A stretch of 46,233 nt of DNA from Paenibacillus ehimensis NBRC 15659. GTDB lineage: Bacteria > Bacillota > Bacilli > Paenibacillales > NBRC-103111. The first letter of the stretch is position 1, and every line of letters starts with the position of its first letter. Under the pieces are notes generated by a model. The model was not told the origin of the DNA, searched no databases, and worked only from the letters and a program-made list of their open reading frames with translations. The stretch is taken from NCBI RefSeq assembly GCF_004000785.1, contig NZ_BILX01000052.1, positions 1 through 46,233 of the forward strand, read 5' to 3'. Below, piece by piece: positions 41,007-46,233 of the stretch. The translations under genes and the position numbers were made by a program.

Positions 41007-41753
41007 TGGGTCGGCTTCAAATATTACGAGATGTTTTTGAGCAACCCCGATTTTTTCAAGCTGCTGCGCAATACGTTTTTGCTCGGGCTGTATAAGCTGG
41101 TGTTCGGGTTTCCGGCGCCGATCGTTCTCGCCCTCATGCTGCACGAGCTGAAAAATGCCGTGTTCAAACGGTTCGTGCAGACCGTCAGCTATTTGCCGCA
41201 CTTCATCTCGAACGTTATCGTAGCCAGCATGGTCATTATGTTCCTGTCGCCGACAGGCGGCGTGATCAACCATTGGATTCGCGCGCTCGGCTTCGAACCG
41301 GTCAACTTCATGATGGAGCCCGGCATGTTCCGCTCGATCTACGTGCTGTCGGAAATTTGGCAGCATATCGGGTGGGAGACGATCATCTATCTCGCCGCGC
41401 TGACCTCGGTGGACCCGGGATTGTATGAGGCCGCCGGCATCGACGGAGCGGGACGCTGGAGCAAAATGTGGCACGTCACGCTGCCCGGGATCGCGCCGGC
41501 GATTGTAATCGTATTCATCCTGAACGTGGGGAAAGTGCTGGAGATTGGTTTTGAGAAAGTGTTTCTGATGTATAATCCCGCGGTATACGAGACGGCGGAC
41601 ATTATCGGCACCTACGTGTACCGGGTCGGGCTTGTTCAAGGCAACTTCAGCTACGCCTCGGCCATCGACCTGTTCATGGGGGTCATCAGCTTGATCTTCA
41701 TTTGTTCGGCGAATTACATCAGCCGCAAAATCAGCGAGCACAGCTTATGGTAG
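41007..41753 (+). pseudogene. 3' part of LplB-type sugar ABC permease
   Basis: Continues the permease frame from 6495: WVGFKYYEMFLSNPDFFKLLRNTFLLGLYKLVFGFPAPIVLALMLHELKN and the remaining membrane helices, with the ATPase-contact EAA loop YEAAGIDGAGRWSKMWHVTLPGIAP. An ATG at 41031 could start a 240-residue product, but it would lack the first helix and has no clear ribosome binding site. The sequence shows no further damage, so precise excision would restore the gene. Confidence 0.94.
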
Positions 41754-41764
41754 GAGGGGGAGGC

Positions 41765-42628
41765 ATGCGCAAGTGGAGCTGGTTCGACGCGGTCAATATC
41801 GTACTGCTGCTCGGGGTGGCGGCGGCCACGCTGTATCCGTTCGTGTACATGGCGGCCGTATCGCTGAGCAAGGATATTTACGTCATGAGAAACGAAGTGT
41901 TCCTCTGGCCCAAAGGATTCAACCTGAACATGTACGAGGTCGTGTTCCGCGACAAGCAGATTTGGAGCGCGTACGGCAATACGATTCTATACGTGACCTT
42001 GGGGACGGCCGTATCGCTCGTCGTTACGTCCATGGGCGCATATGCGCTGTCCCGCAAGGATATGGTGTTCCAGCGGGGCTTTACGCTCATGATCGTGTTC
42101 ACGATGTTTTTCAGCGGCGGGATGATTCCGACGTTTCTCGTCGTCCGCGAGCTCGGGCTTGTCGATACGATCTGGGCGATGGTGCTGCCGGGAGCGGTCA
42201 ATACGTGGAACCTGATCATCATGCGGACGTTTTTCAGCGGCATGCCGAAGGAGCTTGAGGAATCGGGCCGGATGGACGGCCTGACCGATATCGGCGTCTT
42301 CGTGCGCATCGTGCTGCCGCTGTCCAAGGCGGTGTTCGCGACCATCGGCTTGTTCTATGCGGTCGCGCTGTGGAACAACTTTTACCTGCCGCTGCTATAC
42401 CTGCGCCAGCCCGATTTGTTCCCGCTGCAGGTGCTGCTGCGCAACCTGATCCTTGCGGGGGCGGTCAATTCCGGCGAAGTCACCAGCATTGGAGGTGATA
42501 ACCTGATCGTTGAGGATTCGCTCAAGTTCGCCACCATCATGGTATCGACCGTACCGATTTTGCTCGTTTATCCGTTTATCCAGAAATATTTTGTCAAGGG
42601 CGTCATGATCGGAGCGGTAAAAGGGTAA
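41765..42628 (+). CDS. LplC-type sugar ABC permease
   Basis: 287 residues, second inner-membrane subunit of the same transporter; the ATG at 41765 follows GGAGGGGGAGG. Six membrane helices are visible, with the EAA loop EESGRMDGLTDIGVFVRIVLPLSKAVFATIGLFYAVALWNN and the typical LplC/YtcP ending PFIQKYFVKGVMIGAVKG. No ATPase gene is present here; such systems in Bacilli share an MsmX/UgpC-type ATPase encoded elsewhere. Expression now depends on read-through across or from the prophage. Confidence 0.93.
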   Translation: MRKWSWFDAVNIVLLLGVAAATLYPFVYMAAVSLSKDIYVMRNEVFLWPKGFNLNMYEVVFRDKQIWSAYGNTILYVTLGTAVSLVVTSMGAYALSRKDMVFQRGFTLMIVFTMFFSGGMIPTFLVVRELGLVDTIWAMVLPGAVNTWNLIIMRTFFSGMPKELEESGRMDGLTDIGVFVRIVLPLSKAVFATIGLFYAVALWNNFYLPLLYLRQPDLFPLQVLLRNLILAGAVNSGEVTSIGGDNLIVEDSLKFATIMVSTVPILLVYPFIQKYFVKGVMIGAVKG

Positions 42629-42715
42629 CAGGCACCGTGCGGCGAATGGTAAGGCCAAGGAAGGCCGGATAGCACGGCTGACATTACAGGCATATAGAAG
42701 GGGAGGAAGCTTTCC

Positions 42716-44257
42716 ATGAAAAAAAGTGCGCTTCTCACGCTCGCTGCGATTCTTGCGGCCACGGCCGCCGGCTGCAGCGGCTCGGAAACGGGCAAACCGC
42801 CGGCGGCGGACGCTGAAGGGGGCCAACAGCCCCCCGGGAAAAAAACGTTCACCGCCCTGCTGGACAATAACGCGACGTTCCCATACAGCAAAGACTGGCC
42901 GATCTGGAAGATGATCGAGGAGAAGACGGGCGCCCGCTTGGAGGTGCAGTTGCCCTCCGGCAAATTGAGCGATTCGCTCAGCCTGGTCGTCGCCTCCGGC
43001 AATATGCCCGATCTGCTCTATATGCCGAATCGGAAGAAGGAATCGAACAAATACGGCCAGCAGGGCGCGCTTGTCAACATTTTGGATCATCTGGACGTCA
43101 TGCCGAACCTCAAGACATGGATGGAGAAATATCCGGAGGAAGCGAAGGCGGCCGTGGCGGCGGACGGGAAGATGTACATGTTCCCGAACCAGGGCTTCGG
43201 GGAAACGAACCGGATGATCTGGATGTACCGGGAGGACGTGTTCAAGAAGCACAATTTGACGCCGCCGAAAACGTACGACGAGCTGTATACGGTGCTCAAG
43301 AAGCTGAAGGAAGCGTATCCGGACAGCTATCCGCTGTCGTTCCGGTTTGGGCAAATTCCCGACGAGATGATGGCGCATTTTACGACCAATTTCCAGACCG
43401 GCGAAGACGTGTATTACGATTTCGATACGAAAGCGTGGAAGTACGGGCCGACCGAGGACAATTACAAGAAGCTGCTCGAAACGTTCCATAAATTCAATAA
43501 GGAAGGCCTGATTCAGCCCGATTTTCTGACCGTGCAGACGAAGCAGTGGCAGGACATGATGTCGACGAACAAGTCGTTTATTACGATCGACTACATCAGC
43601 CGGATCGATTTCTTCAACAACGCGATGCGCAAGGAAAATCCGCAGTACAACCTGCAGTTTATGGCTCCGCCGGCGGGGATGCCGGGCGGCAAGCAGTACA
43701 ACCCGTACATGCATTTTCTGGAAGGCGGTCTGACCGTATCGTCCACGTCCAAGAAAGTGAAGGACGTCATGAAGTACATGGACTTCTTCTACAGCGAAGA
43801 AGGGCGCACGCTGGCCAGCTGGGGGAAAGAAGGCGAAACGTATGTAACGGAAGGCGGCAAGAAAAAGTTCAAGCCGGAATTCACCGATCTGACCGAAATG
43901 CGCAAGAAGACGGGGCTCGCCACGAGCGGCACGTACACGTGGATCGATTTCGACTCGCATCTGTCGCTGTTTACCCCTGATCTGCAGAAGGCGTATCAGG
44001 AGGCGCGGCAGTATGATCCTCCGGCGATGCAGCCGAGACCGGCCTTCACGGAGAAAGAGCTGGAAACGCTGTCGGTGACGGGAGAAGCCGTCAAGAAATA
44101 CCGCGAGGAAAGCTTCGCCAAATTTGTGACCGGGTCCCGGAATTTGGCCGAATGGGATAAGTATGTGCAGGAGCTGAACGGGCTTGGGACGCAAAAGCTG
44201 GTCGATCTGTACACGCAAGCGTACCAACGGCTCGATGCGGCTGCGGCAAAAAAATAA
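42716..44257 (+). CDS. Extracellular solute-binding lipoprotein (LplA-type)
   Basis: 513 residues with a lipoprotein signal ending at Cys20 (TAAGCSG) after a Lys-Lys-Ser start. The mature protein has the large LplA-type sugar-binding layout (LEVQLPSGKLSDSLSLVVASGNMPDLLYMPNR; VNILDHLDVMPNLKTWMEKYPEEAKAA; MYREDVFKKHNLTPPKTYDELYTVLKKLKEAYPDSYP). The length is normal for binding proteins that capture di- or oligosaccharides. It delivers substrate to the two permeases; GGGGAGG lies upstream. The substrate cannot be decided from the sequence. Confidence 0.93.
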   Translation: MKKSALLTLAAILAATAAGCSGSETGKPPAADAEGGQQPPGKKTFTALLDNNATFPYSKDWPIWKMIEEKTGARLEVQLPSGKLSDSLSLVVASGNMPDLLYMPNRKKESNKYGQQGALVNILDHLDVMPNLKTWMEKYPEEAKAAVAADGKMYMFPNQGFGETNRMIWMYREDVFKKHNLTPPKTYDELYTVLKKLKEAYPDSYPLSFRFGQIPDEMMAHFTTNFQTGEDVYYDFDTKAWKYGPTEDNYKKLLETFHKFNKEGLIQPDFLTVQTKQWQDMMSTNKSFITIDYISRIDFFNNAMRKENPQYNLQFMAPPAGMPGGKQYNPYMHFLEGGLTVSSTSKKVKDVMKYMDFFYSEEGRTLASWGKEGETYVTEGGKKKFKPEFTDLTEMRKKTGLATSGTYTWIDFDSHLSLFTPDLQKAYQEARQYDPPAMQPRPAFTEKELETLSVTGEAVKKYREESFAKFVTGSRNLAEWDKYVQELNGLGTQKLVDLYTQAYQRLDAAAAKK

Positions 44258-44285
44258 TACGTTATTCACGATGGAGGAGTATTCG

Positions 44286-45311
44286 ATGAAACGCAACATT
44301 CGATTTGCCTTGGTAGGTACAGGCATCATCGCCGTGAACCATGCGAAAGCGATTGCCGCGCATCCCGAAGCGGAGCTCGTCGCCATCGCCGAGAAGGATG
44401 CCGACCGCGGCAGGGCGTTTGCCGCCGAGCACGGCATCGGGCAAGTGTTCGGCGATTACGAGCGGATGCTGAAGCAGGACGACATCGACGTGGTCTGCGT
44501 TTGCGTGCCGAGCGGGCTGCACGGCGACGTGACGATTGCGTCCGCGCAGGCGGGCAAGCACGTGCTTTGCGAGAAGCCGCTCGAAATCCGGCGGGAGAAG
44601 ATGGACGAGATGATCGCGGCCTGCCGCAAGTACGGCGTCAAGCTGGGCACCGTCTTCCAGAAGCGGACGACGCAGCAGGCGGCGATCGTCGGGCGGGCGA
44701 TCCGCGAAGGCAAGCTCGGCAAGCTGGTGCTCGGCGACGTATATATGAAATATTACCGCAGCCCCGAATATTACCGCAGCGCGGATTGGCGGGGCACTTG
44801 GGCGGTCGACGGCGGCGGCGCTCTGATGAACCAGGGCGTGCACGGTATTGACCTGCTGCTCTCGCTGATGGGCGACGTCGAATCCGTAATCGCCTACGCC
44901 GCTCCGTTGGTGCACGATATCGAGGTGGAAGATACGGCAGTGGCTGCGGTCAAATATAAAAACGGCGCGTTCGGCGTCATTCAGGGTACGACGTCCGTTT
45001 ATCCGGGCGCGGAGATGCGGGCGGAAATTCACGGCGAGCTGGGCTCGATCGTGTTCGCCGACAGCGGATTCAAAGTATGGAAATTCGCCGGAAGCGACGA
45101 GGAAGCGCCGCAGACGGCAGGCCAAGCGGAAGGCAGCAGCGACCCGAGGGCAATTTCCGGCGACGGCCACTATATTCTCGTGGACGACATGATCGGCGCG
45201 ATCCGGGAAGACCGCGACCCGCTCATTCCAGGTGAGGAGGGCCGCAAGGCGGTCGACCTGATCCTGGCGATCTACGAATCCGCACGCACAAGGCAGGAAG
45301 TCAAGCTGTAG
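44286..45311 (+). CDS. Gfo/Idh/MocA-family oxidoreductase
   Basis: 341 residues; the ATG at 44286 follows GGAGGAG. The N-terminal Rossmann domain starts FALVGTGIIAVNHAKAI, with the family motif CEKPLE (95-100) and the substrate-domain motif GGGALMNQGVHGIDLLLSLMG, including the catalytic-type His-x2-Asp. Members oxidise or reduce sugars and inositols with NAD(P). In this operon it probably processes the imported sugar or its uronate or amino derivative; the specific reaction is not deducible. Confidence 0.93.
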   Translation: MKRNIRFALVGTGIIAVNHAKAIAAHPEAELVAIAEKDADRGRAFAAEHGIGQVFGDYERMLKQDDIDVVCVCVPSGLHGDVTIASAQAGKHVLCEKPLEIRREKMDEMIAACRKYGVKLGTVFQKRTTQQAAIVGRAIREGKLGKLVLGDVYMKYYRSPEYYRSADWRGTWAVDGGGALMNQGVHGIDLLLSLMGDVESVIAYAAPLVHDIEVEDTAVAAVKYKNGAFGVIQGTTSVYPGAEMRAEIHGELGSIVFADSGFKVWKFAGSDEEAPQTAGQAEGSSDPRAISGDGHYILVDDMIGAIREDRDPLIPGEEGRKAVDLILAIYESARTRQEVKL

Positions 45312-45369
45312 CTTATTGTTTCGCTTCGTTTCGGGAAGTCCACTTCACATATAGGAGTTGGTGATCGGG

Positions 45370-46233
45370 ATGTGGAAACGTCGTATTCGCTTGCATTTTG
45401 CGGTTCTCCTGCTGCTTTCGGGGCTATGGTCCGTCTTCGGTGCGCCGGGGACCGTCCCCCGGGCGCTTGCGGCAGCGGCTATCACCATCGACTCGCCTGC
45501 CGGCGGCACGCCGGTCGGCTCGGGGGAGATACGGATTTCGGGGACGTACCAGGACGTTTACGATCTTGTTCTGTTGATTGACGGGAAAAGGCAAGCCGAG
45601 GTCCGCAAGGAAGACCCGGACGGAAATGACAGCGGCAGCTGGTATTACGATCTGGATACGTCGGCGTTTAACGGTCCGGTTCGGATCATCGCCAAAGGGC
45701 TGGACGTGTCGACGCGCTACGGGGTTTGGAGTCAGACGCTAACACTGCAAGCGAGCAATCCGGCCCGGGCCGCTCCGGTTGTCCGGATCGTCAGCCCGCA
45801 GGAAGGGCAGCGGCTGACGGGCACGGTGCCGGTCAAACTTTCGGTAGACTCTCCCAATACGGTGCAGAACGTTTATGTCCGCATAAACGGCGGACCGTGG
45901 GAGACGGCTGACCGGTATGGGGACCATTATCAATATTTATGGCAGACGCAGGGCATCGGCGACCGGACGAGCAGCATCGAAGCCAAGGCGGTGGACGACC
46001 GCGGCAATACGGGCTTCAGCATGACGACTTACGCGCAGGTGGGCGCAGGGACGCACGAGCCGGTCACGGTGGAAAAGCAGGATCGCGCGATGTGGATTTG
46101 GGAGCCGGCTGCGTACAATCTGCTGCTGAATCCGGGCTCGCGTACCGTGCTCGACGCGATGGCGAAGGATACGTCAACGTTCGGCTCCGAGCCGATAACC
46201 GTATTTTATTTCGCCGTGGGCTCTTATGGCGGG
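45370..46233 (+). CDS. Secreted protein with Ig-like repeats, N-terminal part
   Basis: Open to the window edge (288 codons visible). A signal peptide (MWKRRIRLHFAVLLLLSGLWSVFG, cleavage probably near ALA-AA at residue 37) precedes two beta-sandwich-like repeats: ITIDSPAGGTPVGSGEIRISGTYQDVYDLVLLIDGKRQAE and VVRIVSPQEGQRLTGTVPVKLSVDSPNTVQNVYVRINGGPWE, followed by a new domain starting DRAMWIWEPAAYNLLLNPGSRTVLDAMAKD. It is the sixth gene of the sugar locus, so an extracellular glycosidase, lyase or polysaccharide-binding protein is likely. The first clear ATG has AGGAG 12 bases upstream; a GTG three codons earlier is an alternative. Confidence 0.8.
   Translation, partial: MWKRRIRLHFAVLLLLSGLWSVFGAPGTVPRALAAAAITIDSPAGGTPVGSGEIRISGTYQDVYDLVLLIDGKRQAEVRKEDPDGNDSGSWYYDLDTSAFNGPVRIIAKGLDVSTRYGVWSQTLTLQASNPARAAPVVRIVSPQEGQRLTGTVPVKLSVDSPNTVQNVYVRINGGPWETADRYGDHYQYLWQTQGIGDRTSSIEAKAVDDRGNTGFSMTTYAQVGAGTHEPVTVEKQDRAMWIWEPAAYNLLLNPGSRTVLDAMAKDTSTFGSEPITVFYFAVGSYGG

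Noticed and set aside
42395..44437. 680-codon antisense open frame over the binding protein
   Set aside because: Covers a clear lipoprotein gene and has no start signal; composition shadow.
1..46233. tRNA, rRNA, CRISPR arrays, IS elements
   Set aside because: I saw no cloverleaf, rRNA stretch, regularly spaced repeat array or IS transposase apart from the phage transposase.

Overview
The window looks like a piece of a Gram-positive Paenibacillus-type chromosome (moderately high GC, strong AAGGAGG ribosome binding sites, an LplB/LplC-type sugar ABC transporter with a membrane-bound AraC regulator, and an SLH-domain lysin). It carries one complete, apparently intact Mu-like transposable prophage. 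The identification rests on reading the sequence and recalled family knowledge; no database search was possible.

Left host flank (1-6495): an SH3-NlpC/P60 wall hydrolase (minus), a membrane-anchored thioredoxin of the TlpA/ResA type, an ACT-domain malic enzyme with a terminator, a sensor-AraC regulator (minus), and the first 71 codons of a sugar ABC permease.

Prophage (6496-41001, 34,506 bp): it begins with TG and ends with CA, has imperfect inverted termini (21 of 29 bases match) and is flanked by a 5-bp target duplication, GCGAA, inside the permease gene. Joining the host sequence across it restores the permease reading frame. Layout: left end with short repeats and a terminator; divergent repressor and early promoter with an operator inside the promoter spacer; early genes (Cro/Ner-like protein, DDE transposase A, AAA ATPase B, small unknown proteins, a DnaI-like helicase loader, an AbrB-zinc-ribbon protein, GemA, a zinc-ribbon protein, Mor). 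Two hairpins separate these from the late genes: gp25/26-like proteins, terminase, a portal-minor-head fusion, protease with nested scaffold, decoration protein, capsid, connectors, contractile-tail sheath and tube, an Acb2/Tad1-like anti-defence protein, frameshifted tail chaperones, tape measure and baseplate, an AT-rich tail fibre and acyltransferase, SLH-amidase endolysin, holin, and a right-end DNA methyltransferase. Two minus-strand small genes with excellent ribosome binding sites lie inside the early region.

Right host flank (41007-46233): the 3' part of the interrupted permease, the second permease, a lipoprotein solute-binding protein, a Gfo/Idh/MocA oxidoreductase, and the start of a secreted protein with Ig-like-type repeats that runs off the window. 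These genes look like one carbohydrate-uptake and degradation locus under the AraC sensor, which the prophage has probably inactivated.

The most interesting points are the Acb2/Tad1-like gene inside the tail operon, the repeat-built 29-residue minus-strand ORF, the central dyad-rich gap where Mu carries its gyrase site, the twin hairpins ahead of the late operon, the portal-minor-head fusion, and the AT-rich fibre/acyltransferase cassette.
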